The position numbers and the translations under genes are program-made. Source: Arbacia lixula (Eukaryota; Echinodermata; Echinoidea; Arbacioida; Arbaciidae). Taken from it: a stretch of 64,000 bases of DNA. Below are positions 45,426 through 56,404 of the stretch, one piece after another. The DNA lies in contig OZ022588.1 in NCBI GenBank assembly GCA_963669155.1, positions 15,523,200 to 15,587,199 of the forward strand, written 5' to 3'. How positions within the stretch are numbered: the first letter of the stretch is position 1; each line of letters begins with the position of its first letter. Under the pieces are notes generated by a model, which was given only the letters and a program-made list of their open reading frames with translations, searched no databases and was not told where the DNA came from.

Positions 45426-47203
45426 GTGCGTTTATGACTCGAAAATGGATCAAACCATTTCTCGCCTTCTTTCTCCTCACAATCGTCTCGCTCCTTGCCT
45501 TTGGGAATATCACGTCAAGAATTAGCTGGAACGTCGTGTACGTGAAGAGCGCAGGAACATCTCCAGACCCGAGCGCTCGCCACAGCCTAGGCCTTGCGGA
45601 AGTCGAGCAGATCATGGCGGTATCCAGCGGGGCCGCTTTATCATCGCCTCCCGACCGAAGGAGCACCACCGCTACTCCGCCACCTCAACAGCAGACGACG
45701 GAAATACGCGCCATGACCAAGGATGGTGATGCTTTGCCAGGTCATTTGAACCTGTCCGCCTTTTACAATGTTAGTAAAGAAGTGAAAAGGGTTTTGTCTG
45801 TCAATCACGCAAATATTTCTCCCGCGCTTATACACAAGCATAGCGGTCTTTCGGTAAGCTTGAATGAAAATCACCTTGCATCGAATTCATCAGATTCTTC
45901 GTCAGACTTCAGTTCATCATCATCAGCAGCAGCAACATCATCTATCAACATTAGCGTGATCCATGAAGCAATAGATCACAGTGGTCCATTTTACAATGGG
46001 AACGGGTCAAATGACAGGACAGAAAGCGCAGTCAAACAACAAAAAGGGACAACCAAACCGGTATTTATTATCTTGTTAGCACGTATGCGCACTGGTTCAA
46101 CTCTTATAGGAGAAATATTTAATCAAAACTTAGAAGTCGGGTTTCTTTATGAGCCGCTGCATGCTCTGTGTGACTGGACTAAGCGAGGACTTATACAAAA
46201 GTCCCAGTACAATTCGCAGGCTACTAATCTGCTACGTAAACTCAGTTCGTGTGATTTCCCGCGGGATTTTATATCGAGCGTGGTGAATTGGCCGGCGGGT
46301 GGCGGATTTCGCAGCAGCATGATTCACCCTGTGTGTGCCGCAACGAGCTCATGTCGACACGCGACGACACAGATGCTGCGCCGTAGATGTCTCACGTTCC
46401 ACAAGTACAGGAGTATCAAAACTATCCGCGCGGACCTCAGTATGGTGTCTAAGATCATCGACGAGGGCGCTGTCGATGTTAAAATTCTTCACCTCGTTCG
46501 CGACCCTCGCGGCGTCGCAAACTCGCGGCGTGGGGTCTACTCGACAGAACGTACCTCAACACAACGCAGGCTCGCGGCACGTAGATACAGGACCCGAATT
46601 ATACATGACCGCGCGGCCAATCCGTTCCATCGCCCAGACGTTAAGGCATTTCCCGCGTTCTCGAGCCGTTATCAGCGGTTTCGACCACATCCCGGCCAAA
46701 CGAGACTGGACGTGCTCGGCCTGATGGATACCGCGGATGTTTTCCCCCTCCTTAACACCATGCCAGCGTACTGTAAGTGGTTGAAATCCACTATTACCCT
46801 GGCGCAGCAGAAACCCCACTGGCTGCGCGGCCGCTACAAGCTGATTCGCTATGAGGACTACGCGGCAGCGCCCGTGCGCGTCACTGAGGACATCTACCGC
46901 TACTTTGGTATGCAACTTCCGGAGAACGTGCACGATTGGGTCGCGACCAACACTAAAACGGACCAAACTGACGCCAAGAATGACGATGTGGGTCGGCTCT
47001 ACGGGTCGCATCGGAATTCCACGGAAACGGCCTTCAAATGGCGGAAGGAGATGACGTCACAGGAGGCGCTGCAGATCGAGAAGCTGTGCGGTGACGTCAT
47101 GGAACGGCTAGGTTATCGAAGAACGTCCCGCAATATTCGACTCTCCGACTTGAAGCAATCTCTATTCCTCCCTCTTCCAGATGATATTCCACAAGAATTA
47201 TGA
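45416..47203 (+). CDS. Carbohydrate 6-O-sulfotransferase-like (copy B, probable second allele)
   Basis: This is a second intact 595-aa version of the enzyme at 27,853. All motifs are kept: transmembrane segment, RMRTGSTL, HLVRDPRGVANSRR and RYEDYAAAP. By direct comparison 27 residues differ. Residues 1-61, including the membrane anchor, are identical; 21 changes fall between 62 and 215 (stem) and only 6 in the last 380 (T342S, V358L, S401A, A433V, S461T, V463A), none in the PAPS-binding motifs. Both copies are therefore under purifying selection and neither shows pseudogene decay. The flanks on both sides are homologous to copy A up to the N gap, so I favour an allele over a paralog. The start is supported by the same in-frame upstream stop (TAG at 45,305) and the same initiation context. 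Confidence 0.95.
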   Translation: MALGAFMTRKWIKPFLAFFLLTIVSLLAFGNITSRISWNVVYVKSAGTSPDPSARHSLGLAEVEQIMAVSSGAALSSPPDRRSTTATPPPQQQTTEIRAMTKDGDALPGHLNLSAFYNVSKEVKRVLSVNHANISPALIHKHSGLSVSLNENHLASNSSDSSSDFSSSSSAAATSSINISVIHEAIDHSGPFYNGNGSNDRTESAVKQQKGTTKPVFIILLARMRTGSTLIGEIFNQNLEVGFLYEPLHALCDWTKRGLIQKSQYNSQATNLLRKLSSCDFPRDFISSVVNWPAGGGFRSSMIHPVCAATSSCRHATTQMLRRRCLTFHKYRSIKTIRADLSMVSKIIDEGAVDVKILHLVRDPRGVANSRRGVYSTERTSTQRRLAARRYRTRIIHDRAANPFHRPDVKAFPAFSSRYQRFRPHPGQTRLDVLGLMDTADVFPLLNTMPAYCKWLKSTITLAQQKPHWLRGRYKLIRYEDYAAAPVRVTEDIYRYFGMQLPENVHDWVATNTKTDQTDAKNDDVGRLYGSHRNSTETAFKWRKEMTSQEALQIEKLCGDVMERLGYRRTSRNIRLSDLKQSLFLPLPDDIPQEL

Positions 47204-47382
47204 TAAACACTGATGCTCATTACCAAGTAGTACCTTGACTTGCCCTCCCCCCCCCCCCCCTTACTGTATATTTGGTATTTTGAGCAACTAGCAATCTAAA
47301 GATTCATTGGCCCGCGAACCTGACATGTTGCGCACTGATGTAGTTACTGAAAATATTTGCGATTCTCCCTCCATATCTTAGG

Positions 47383-47505
47383 CTACCGCAGACGACATGG
47401 TCCGATTAGTCGTAGACTCTGCGATCAGCTGAATCGCAGGGCCCGGTCACATTTCTAGTCGTAAGACCTTACGATTACGATTGCAGCATCATGTCGCCCG
47501 ATATG
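47383..47505. mobile_element. CTACCGCAGACGAC-type MITE fragment (copy B)
   Basis: Counterpart of 29,820-29,950, with small internal deletions relative to copy A. Confidence 0.5.
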
Positions 47506-47831
47506 GCCCGAAGACTTGTTTGCCTTTTGTAAAAAAATTCAATTCAATTCAATTTTTTTTATTCATTTAACAAACAAAAACAACTTTCATGAACAATGAA
47601 TGTAAGGCATCACCAGAAAGCCGATAGCTTGTGAGGCGTGATAACCTTTAACGTGTGGTTCAATACACTCAAGTATAAAGTCCATTAGTTAAATGACATA
47701 CAATAAGATGAACCAAAGTACACAAATTACATACAAATACGTACTTTAAAAATACATCGAAGAAAGACTAATACAAACACACACAAAACAAAAAACAAAC
47801 GAATAATAACAGCTAAGGTAATAATCATCAG

Positions 47832-47837
47832 AATAAA
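47832..47837 (+). promoter_or_regulatory. Possible poly(A) signal, copy B
   Basis: AATAAA at the position homologous to 30,272. Same caveats. Confidence 0.2.
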
Positions 47838-48151
47838 CAGTATGTGATATCAAAATGTCAAAATATAGTGCGCTTATGTATACCTCCGTACGTGAGGGCC
47901 CTTTACAAAGATCCCTTTGATGATCCACATCTAACCTGAAAACAGGTGACATTCCACATTTATGTAAGTGCTTGTGTAGACTGAAATATTGTTGAGAGAC
48001 TATTTCATTGAATTTTGATGAAATGTTATTGACAAGTGATGTGTAGCCTGTAGTTGTAATAGCTTTGTTTTATTTGTGAAAAGCATTGTAATATTTTTTA
48101 TTTTTTCTTCAATTCGATGCATGTGCCAAATGTTGTAGATGACTTGTAATT

Positions 48152-49810
48152 ATGCCTCCGCCACGAAGTGGCCGGAGGCATTATGTTTTCGGGTTGTCCG
48201 TCCGTCCGTCCGTCCGTCCGTACGTCCGTCCCGAAACCGTTCAGGCAATATCTCAAGAATCGTTAACCAGATTTGCTTCAAACTTGGTACATGTATGTAT
48301 TGCATGAAACCAATGAAGTATGTAAAATAGGGATCAATTCTGATCGAGGTCAAAGGTCAAAGGTCAATGAACTTTGTGAAAAATTGCCCAAAATTTACCT
48401 TTTTCACAATAAAGCTAAATCCGAGGATGCAATTCTCATGAAACATGGTACAAAGATGGATCATTACTTGGGAATAGACTGGTGACATTTTTGATAAAAT
48501 TCATAAAAGTTCAGAGGTCAAAGGTCAATGAACTTTGCCAAAATTGGCTAAAAACTGCCCCAAGCCTTATATTTTTCACAATAAAGTCAAATCCAAGGAT
48601 GCAATTCTCATGAAACATGGTACACAGATGGATCAGTACTTAATAGACTGGTGATATTTTTGATAAAATTCCTGAAAGTTCAGAGGTTAAAGGTCAATGA
48701 ACTTTGCCAAAATTGGCTAAAAACTGCCCCAAGCTTTATATTTTTCACAATAAATCCAAATCCAAGGATGCAATTCTTATGAAACATGGTACACAGATGG
48801 ATCACTACTTGGGAATAGACTGGTGACATTTTTGATAAAATTCCTTGGGGTACAGAGGTCAAAGGTCAATGAAGTTTGCCAAAATTGGCTAAAAACTGCC
48901 TAAAACTTTATATTTTTCACCATAAAACCAAATCCAAATATGCAATTCTCATGAAACGTGGTACTAAGATGGATCACTACTTGGGGATAGACTGGTGACA
49001 TTTATTTGGTGAAATTCTTGGAAGGCCAGAGGTCAAAGGTCAATGAACTTTGCAACAATTTGCTAAAAATTGGCCTCAAATTGATATTTTTCACAATAAA
49101 CCCAAATCCAATGGTGCAATTCTAGCGAAACATGGTACAGACATGTTTCACTTCATGGAGGTATATTAATGAAAGTTCAGGTAAAGTTCAGAAAGGTCAA
49201 AGGTCAATGAACTTTGCCAAAAATTAGCTAAAAATTGAGCCCGAAGTGATATTTTTCAAAATAAATAACGATCCAATTGTGCAATACCAACCAAACATGG
49301 TGCAAAGATGGATCACTACTTGGGGGTAGACTGATGATATTTTTGGTGAAATTTCTCAAAGGTCAGAGGTCAAATGTCAATGAACTTTGCCAAAATTGGC
49401 CAAAAATTGTCCCTAATTTGATATTTATCTCATTGAATACAAATCTAATGGTTCAATTTAAATTAAACATGGTACAAAGATGTATTACTTCATGGAGGTA
49501 GACTGGTGAAAGTGTGGGTAAAATTTCTGACAGGTCAAAGGTCAATGAACTTTACCCCCAAATTGGCTAATTTTAAACAAACTTGATACAAGGATGGATT
49601 TAGATGGACTGATTTGATTGGAAGTCAAAGAAATAAGAGGTCAAAGTTCAATTTACATTGCCAAACTTGGCTAAACATGGAAAAACAGAATTAAAACAGA
49701 ATTAAATGGTTTATTGCCCACCAAACAGGTTTTCTGAGAGAAAACCCAAATAGAGCTCGCAAAGAGGCGGAGGCATATTTATCGACTGCGCGGCAGTCGA
49801 ATTGCTCTAG
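48152..49810. mobile_element. Helentron-associated-type element with approximately 170-bp tandem units, absent from copy A
   Basis: The 5' end is a 30-base hairpin (48,152-48,181, ATGCCTCCG against CGGAGGCAT), then a TCCG microsatellite. About eight diverged units of roughly 170 bases follow. A 5'-end copy in inverted form lies inside the 3' end (GGCGGAGGCAT 49,766-49,776), then a perfect hairpin TCGACTGC-GCG-GCAGTCGA (49,782-49,800), ending ATTGCTCTAG. An internal tandem array, subterminal inverted repeat, 3' hairpin and T-rich target without a long target duplication are known traits of nonautonomous Helentrons. The matching empty site is at about 30,594 in copy A. Confidence 0.75.
48347..49544 (+). 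promoter_or_regulatory. Array of perfect DR1 motifs AGGTCAAAGGTCA
   Basis: Perfect copies start at 48,347 (extended to three half-sites through 48,366), 48,515, 48,856, 49,030, 49,194 and 49,532, one per tandem unit; variants occur near 48,684 and 49,367. AGGTCA-A-AGGTCA is the consensus direct repeat with one-base spacing bound by RXR heterodimers, HNF4 and COUP-TF. Function here is not shown. Confidence 0.5.
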
Positions 49811-50184
49811 TTTTAACAGATACAATATCATTTCAATATCTCAGGAAACGACAAACGCTCATATTAGCATACAGTAATGGTACAGTGCCCCAGCCCTAGG
49901 GTCTTTTTTTTTTCACTCTTGACACACCATTGAGGCGCAATGCACATAATTCCTATCAAGCTGTATTTTGTATGGCACATGGATGATTTAATCTGTCATC
50001 TGTCATTCAGTCTGACTTAGGGTACTTTTAGGAGATTTGCCGCTACTGCTTGCCATAACCATGATAAGGGCACTTCTGACGGGTCGTTGTGGAGTTTCTT
50101 CCCTCTTGGATGTGGTGACCCATGTTGACATTACTTGTAGCTTGTATATTGCTTTGCCGCAGCCGTAAATTCCTGGCATAACAG
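49811..50184. other. No gene recognised (copy B)
   Basis: Colinear with 30,597-30,953 of copy A; lies between the Helentron-type element and the hAT-like element. Confidence 0.4.
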
Positions 50185-51137
50185 CAGTGTTGCCAAAAAT
50201 TCTCAGCCCAAGTAGCGGTAAGTAGCTGTAAAAGTCGCCCAATTTAGAAAAAAAAGTAGCCCAAACAGAAATATCGCAATTTCAAGGTTATAGGCCCGGT
50301 CACACCGCCAGAACTTTGCTGGAGCGTTCCTAGAGCGGTGAAAAATGTCATCACCGCTCGTTACCGTTCACCACCGTTTAACAGAAGTTGGCCTCCGTTA
50401 AGGTAACGCCGTATACGCTCGACCACCGCTGATGGTCCCTCCTACCGCTCCGAAAGTTTTGAGCTGCAAAAAATATAGCCAGCGGTGAGGAGCGGTAATT
50501 TTCCGCTCCGGCAAAGTTCACCACCGCTCCAACAACGCCCATTCAAAGTTTGGTACCGTTAGACGTAAGTTCGTGGACGCTTGGGTCCGCTAGGCCAACG
50601 CAGAAATCTTAAACGCTGGACCACCGCTGCGTCGCCAGCTTTGCCCGGGCGGTGAGTAAACGTTGCACAAACGTTGGTGGAGCGGTTGTAAGCGGGATTG
50701 CTGGAACGGTGTTGGGCGTTGAAGCAGCGATCCATTGCGGTGATGAACTTTGGTTTGGCGTTGGTATGGAGGTGTCTGAGCGTCACCGCTCGCGTCACCG
50801 CTAAACCAACGCTAAACCAACGCCGGCTTCAGCAGTGCACCGCTATGGCAACACCCGTGCTTTCGATTTTTTCCGCATTTTGTGCGCGGTGACAAGCGTT
50901 TTCGAAATTCGGCCCCCTCTCCCTACCGTTCAAGGAACGCTCCAATAAAGCTCGGGCGGTGTGACCGGGCCTTATACAGCATGATGATACTAGGTGAAAA
51001 TGCATGTTTGGCAGTGGAGAAATGAGGAATTCAGAAGTAGCCAAAAAGTAGTGAAGTAGCGGTAAGGCTTTGCAGGTCACGGCGCGGAAGTCAAAAGTCA
51101 AATGTCTGGCGCCTAAATCGTGGCTTTGGCAACACTG
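50185..51137. mobile_element. hAT-like nonautonomous element with nested MITE (copy B)
   Basis: Perfect 12-base ends CAGTGTTGCCAA and TTGGCAACACTG, flanked by CATAACAG and CTTAACAG (7 of 8). Same nested element inside at about 50,294-50,971. Confidence 0.8.
50294..50971. mobile_element. GGCCCGGTCACACCGCC-ended MITE (copy B)
   Basis: Same element as 31,062-31,670, flanked by TTATA on both sides. It keeps roughly 90 bases (about 50,560-50,640) that are missing from copy A, so copy A carries an internal deletion. Confidence 0.8.
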
Positions 51138-51880
51138 CTTAACAGTGCTCGCAGCCAGCGGAAGTGACAAAGTTCTTCCGTGTGAACGTACATTAATAGG
51201 TCTGAAATGCCGGCGGCGACCAGCTGACCTGGTGTACATGCCTCCGTGCTAAACTGATATGACTCCATTGCTGAACGGATGTCGCCATTTTTACTGTGGA
51301 TTCCGCCATAGAATGAAGAGTTTTGCACGAACCTATAGTTCAGTATACATGTTTAATAAACTCTGGTATATGCACAATCGTTTTTTAAAAAAGACGTTTC
51401 TATGCTTCCGCCAGAGGCCGGAGGCAATCTGTTTCGGGTTGTCTCTTTATCCGTCTGTCCGTCCGTCCCGAATCCGTTTAAGCAATATCTTGAGAACTGT
51501 TCAACGGATTTGCTTCTAACTTGATACCTGTATGTCATTCATAAAACCAATGACCTGTGTAAAGTTTGGGTCAAATCGGACGAAGGTCGAAGGTCCATGA
51601 ACTTTACAAAAAATTGCCAAAATTATCCCTCCCAGAACTGTTTACGCAATATCTTGAGAATCAGGTAACGGATTTGCTCCAAAATTGGTATATATATGGC
51701 ATTTATAAAACCAATTAGTATGCAAAAATTGGATCAAATTGAATGTAGGTCAAAGGTTCAATGAACTTTATATAGTTTTATTATTGTTATTTGTCACCTA
51801 TTAGATCCAATGGTCCTCATCTAACTAAACATGTTATGCAGAAAGACCATGACACGGTAGTTAACAAGGGACATAATTTT

Positions 51881-53520
51881 ATTGTCTCGCCCACCGGAGG
51901 TGAAGGCGAGACTAAGGGATCCAAATGGCGTCCGTCCGTCGTCCGTCCGTCGTCCGTCGTCCGTCACAAATGTTAAAGTTTACCTGCAAGACTCTCTTAT
52001 GATCCATAACTTGGCAACTGTTACAGCAATGGCAGCCACACTTGGTTGATAGAAGCACTAGGGGTATCTTCATGTTATGGTGTTGTCAGAGGTCATGTGA
52101 TGATGTCAAAGGTCATTTGAGGTCATATATTAAAGAGTATATGCAAGACTCTCTTTTTCTATGTTAAAGTTTACCTGCAAGACTCTCTTTTGACAAATAA
52201 CTTCACATAGGTTGCTTAGATTACAACCTAACTTGGGTCATAGATGCACTGGGGGTACCTTCATGTTATGGTACCGTTGGAGGTCACAGGATAAGGTCAA
52301 AGGTCATTTGAGGTCATACGTTAAAGTTTACCTGCAAGACTCTTTTGACAAATAACTTCACATGGGTTGCTTGGATTACAACCTAACTTGGGTCATAGAT
52401 GCACTGGGGGTACCTTCATGTTATGGTGCCGTTGGAGGTCACAGGATAAGGTCAAAGGTCATTTGAGGTCATACGTTAAAGTTTACCTGCAAGACTCTCT
52501 TTTGACAAATAACTTCACATAGGTTGCTTGGATTACAACCTTACTTGGGTCATAGATGCACTGGGGTACCTTCATGTTATGGTACCGTTGGAGGTCACAG
52601 GATAAGGTCAAAGGTCATTTGAGGTCATACGTTAAAGTTTACCTGCAAGACTCTCTTTTGACAAATAACTTCACATGGGTTGCTTGGATTACAACCTAAC
52701 TTGGGTCATAGATGCACTGGGGGTACCTTCATGTTATGGTGCTGTTGGAGGTCACAGGATAAGGTCAAAGGTCATTTGAGGTCATACGTTAAAGTTTACC
52801 TGCAAGACTCATCACTAATGCTTTCGAGAAATGTTTCTCTAAATAATAAGCTCATTATGACACTACATTGTACAAATCATCTAGAAACCCTCAGCTGGAC
52901 TGCAACCACAAACATATTTAACCTTCCCACATATACAATATTAATGCCATAATATTACTCATATCTGTTCAAAATTGTTGCTTTTAAACTGTCTCTAATC
53001 ATTCACTTTTCCCCTGACAGGTTATCAAGTCTCCAAAAAAATTATTCTACTTTGTTCACTTTACATGCATGCCTTATTACAATCATAATGTTCAGCATTA
53101 TTCATGTCTGTTGACAAACTTTCTTATATAAACGTATCAATTTTAGAAACTTTATTCCATGTTCAGTTTTCAACTGCAGCACTAATTTTAACCTTTTTAC
53201 ATTTCTATGCCCCCAGAGACAAAGTTTACTTCGCCTCTATTGTGCAACTGATTATCATCCTGTTTTGTCTTTGTCTAATCTAATAGAACTTGGTGGAGGC
53301 TTTTTATTCCATCTCAAAGAAGGGGGAAGGTGGGGGAGGGGGAGTAGATAGAGGAAGTAGCATTGCGTGAAATAGCCCTTCTCATTTATGGAATGTTACA
53401 TTCTATGGCAGATATTTCACAATCAGCCAGGGATACAATTCTTTTGCGTAGCAACGGAGATCGCGATATTTCTGGTTATTTTCGCAAGTGGGCGAGACAC
53501 AATATTGCTAATGCCTTGTT
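51881..53520. mobile_element. Second tandem-repeat element (ATTGTCTCGCCCAC ends), absent from copy A
   Basis: The 5' end ATTGTCTCGCCCAC begins a nested hairpin (GTCTCGCC against GGCGAGAC, with CACC-GGA-GGTG inside). TCCGTCG repeats and about five units of roughly 156 bases follow (51,970-52,810), then a unique AT-rich stretch. The inverted end GTGGGCGAGACACAAT is at 53,488-53,503, shortly before the junction. The layout resembles 48,152-49,810 but the sequence is different. It sits inside the older Helentron-type relic. Confidence 0.7.
52294..52774 (+). promoter_or_regulatory. Second array of perfect DR1 motifs
   Basis: Perfect AGGTCAAAGGTCA at 52,294, 52,449, 52,605 and 52,762, each followed by TTTGAGGTCA (a third half-site four bases on). 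A variant lies near 52,104. Spacing is 155-157 bases, the unit length of this element. Confidence 0.5.
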
Positions 53521-53765
53521 TAAAAAAACCGCTGAAAGGTCATTGAATTTAGTCAAAAACCGCATAGTCCAAAATGTGATCTTTCCCCAAATATCCAGTT
53601 CAACCAGATAATAATGCATAGGTGTGTCAATGCATGGAGATAGACTGGAGAGATCACAACTAAAATTCCTTAGAGGTCAAAGGTTAATGAACTTTGCCAG
53701 CATCAGCTAAAACTTGGCCCTAAAGTAATATTTTTTGCAATAACTAGAAATTCAATGGTCCAATT

Positions 53766-55480
53766 TAAATTTCAATTTCAATTTCGTCATGTCTAATTCT
53801 GGGCTAGCCTCGGTAGTACAGTCTGCTCCTTTCTAATTCGCTACTCTAACCGCAACAGAAGACTGAGTATTAATGATGCGCGATATACACTCGGATTTGG
53901 GCTGATAAAATGCGTCTAGAACCGAGACTATGAGAACGGTTGAGATAAGACGAGGAGAAACCAGAATGATAGAAGGAGGGGAATGAGAGAAGTGGAATGA
54001 GAGAAGGGGATACCCAAGTATCGCGTCGTGCCACAAAAACAGTTTCAGTATTCGTAACATCTATTTCATCAGTCTTGCTGAATCGCAGGACCCGGTCATT
54101 GGACTTGTAGGTGACGTCACATTTCTAGTCTTCAGTGTCGTCTGTGGTAGACTTTGATATTTTTATGTTGTTGTTGTTGTTGTTTAAAGTAAAATCAATA
54201 ACTATGCTTGCTGTGCGTCTTGTTCCGCTATACTGATGCTGCGCAGATATCTGTCTTAAAAGTCTTTCTTCACAATGAGTTAACCAAAATATGTGTCCAC
54301 ATTATATTTAATGTCTTTATACCACAAGTTGATTTAGTTTTAATATTTACAAGGGCTGCGTACAAAGTGTGTGTTTAATTTAGTGCATGATATGAAACTT
54401 TCTTTGACACAATGTTACAAACTGGAGAGTGTAGAAGGTGATATAAAACCATGCATGGAATGCCCTAGGCCGAGCCATCAGCGACAGAGAGGTCATTCCC
54501 CGGATCTTCAGGAGTTGGCAGATACTGTACTCTGATGGAAGAATGTGATGATGTGCCTGCTGACGTCATCAACAAGCTAGTGGACAGCATGCCATGACGT
54601 CTGCATGCGCGGGTTCGTGGGATAATAAATTGCCATTGTCATTGGCATTGTCATTGCTATGGGTGAGCCTACCCGATGCTAGTAAGAACAATTACTCAAT
54701 TTTAATAAAATTCGCCCGTGAAATCACAAAAGAGAGAGAGAGAGAGATTGAAATAAATATCTCACGATCCTTACTTTACTGTGTATTGTCGTCATTCTTT
54801 GTTCATGATATCCATCGCGTAGGACATAAACTTGCTAAAATCACTGTCTTATGTGTGCAAGAGGCAGAATGATAAAGTAAAGTCCTTATCACGCACCATA
54901 TTATATGCCATTTTCAAATCATATTAAGCTAATTATGCTGTGAACTTTTTTTTTTTACTTTTATGGCCAACCGTGTATACATACCATTGCTACATTTGCT
55001 TGGCAAATACATTACATGTACTACTATTAATGTTCATATCGTATGAAAGGTTCAATTTGGGAGGTACTAAATAGGAATTTAACTTTCTAGGTTTGAAGTA
55101 CATGTATATTGCACATAAATATGACAAAGCATTGTCTTTCAGAGTGAGCCTTCAGACCTTGAAATCTGGACAATGAACACCTTCAGAATTCTCGCAGGAC
55201 ACACCTTCCGTGTCGTCTGTAATAGTCTCTTTTTTTGTGCTGGGTACGAATGGTCGTCCTGTTAAAAAATGCATACAAATCAGCAGACATTTTTGTGTTG
55301 AAGGATATGAATGCATTCATTTCAGTGTTCTTATCCATAGATCCAGAATAATTTGCGGAGTGACATTCAATCAAATGACAAACAGAATAAAGATACAGCT
55401 TTTTAGACAAACCTTGTAAGCCAAAATGGTGGAATGATAAATTTGGTCGGATGGTTAGAATTTCCTTTTTTTAGGTAGCC

Positions 55481-55554
<74 letters not shown>

Positions 55555-56404
55555 TGTGTGCGTGTGTATATATGAGTGTGTGTGTGTGTGTATGTGCAGT
55601 AGTAGTACATGTAGTAGTAGTAGTATAGTAGAAGCAGTAGTACTTTCATGAATTTGGACATGAGCACTTGATCCCCAATTTTTATAATTTCAATTTCATC
55701 TCAATTCAGAACTTGCATAATCATAAAGTAAAATTCATATTCTTGTGCACACTTCAGTGCTCGGTGACCGCCCGACCGCCTACCCACCAAACAGTAAGCT
55801 GATTACTGTATACCCCCCTTCAACTTTGGTTCGTAGGGGTGTAATGACTTTGTAATATGTGTTTACCCAATCATCCGTGGAACTGACATATTTCATTTAA
55901 ATGATTTGCATTCTGGTACATTTATGGACTTCTTTACTGTGAAGCACAAGATAGATGAAACAAAGCGTAACATTCCATGGCACTTCTTAAAAGGCATTAC
56001 ATGTACTTGAAAACAATTCCAGTTTCAAACTAGAAACGTGCTGTGTCCACAGAACACAGTTGCTCCTAATTAATGTTATCAGTTAAAACAAAAAAGCATT
56101 GTTTTTAACGTTTGAACTACAGACTCCAAATTTGACCTTAACTTATCTTTTAATGCAATTTGCCTTAATTAAATCCATCAAAATATTATTCAATATTATC
56201 ATTGAATATCTTTGTCCACTAGCATGCTGCAACCAATATGCATACCGGTATAACAAGGTGTGAAGTCAAACTTGGCCAGTGGAGGGTAGACAGTAGAACA
56301 GGTAGGACAATAATAGTACAATGTAGATTGGAGGAAAGAAAGTAAAACAGGGGGGAAAATGTAAGACAGCAGGACAGAATGTAGAGGAGTGGAGAATGGA
56401 ACGT
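53766..56404. other. No gene recognised (copy B)
   Basis: Colinear with copy A 33,180-36,430 but lacking the GC-rich MITE. A TA/GT microsatellite lies at 55,490-55,602 and is longer than in copy A. Short open frames are not conserved. Confidence 0.35.

Larger units (their letters stand above)
47204..48151. other. 3' flank / probable 3' UTR of the sulfotransferase (copy B)
   Basis: Colinear with 29,641-30,593, including the C run near 47,246-47,261. No gene. Confidence 0.4.
51402..53765. mobile_element. Old Helentron-associated-type element, interrupted and 3'-truncated (copy B)
   Basis: Counterpart of 32,111-33,096. The 5' hairpin is shortened, a 1.6-kb element is inserted at 51,881, and the last roughly 330 bases of the copy A version are replaced by a short ATTTCAATTTC stretch near 53,770. 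Confidence 0.65.

Noticed and set aside
27853-47203. Two paralogous sulfotransferase genes in tandem
   Set aside because: Homology runs exactly gap edge to gap edge on a 200-N spacer, so two alleles are the simpler reading; not excluded without read data.
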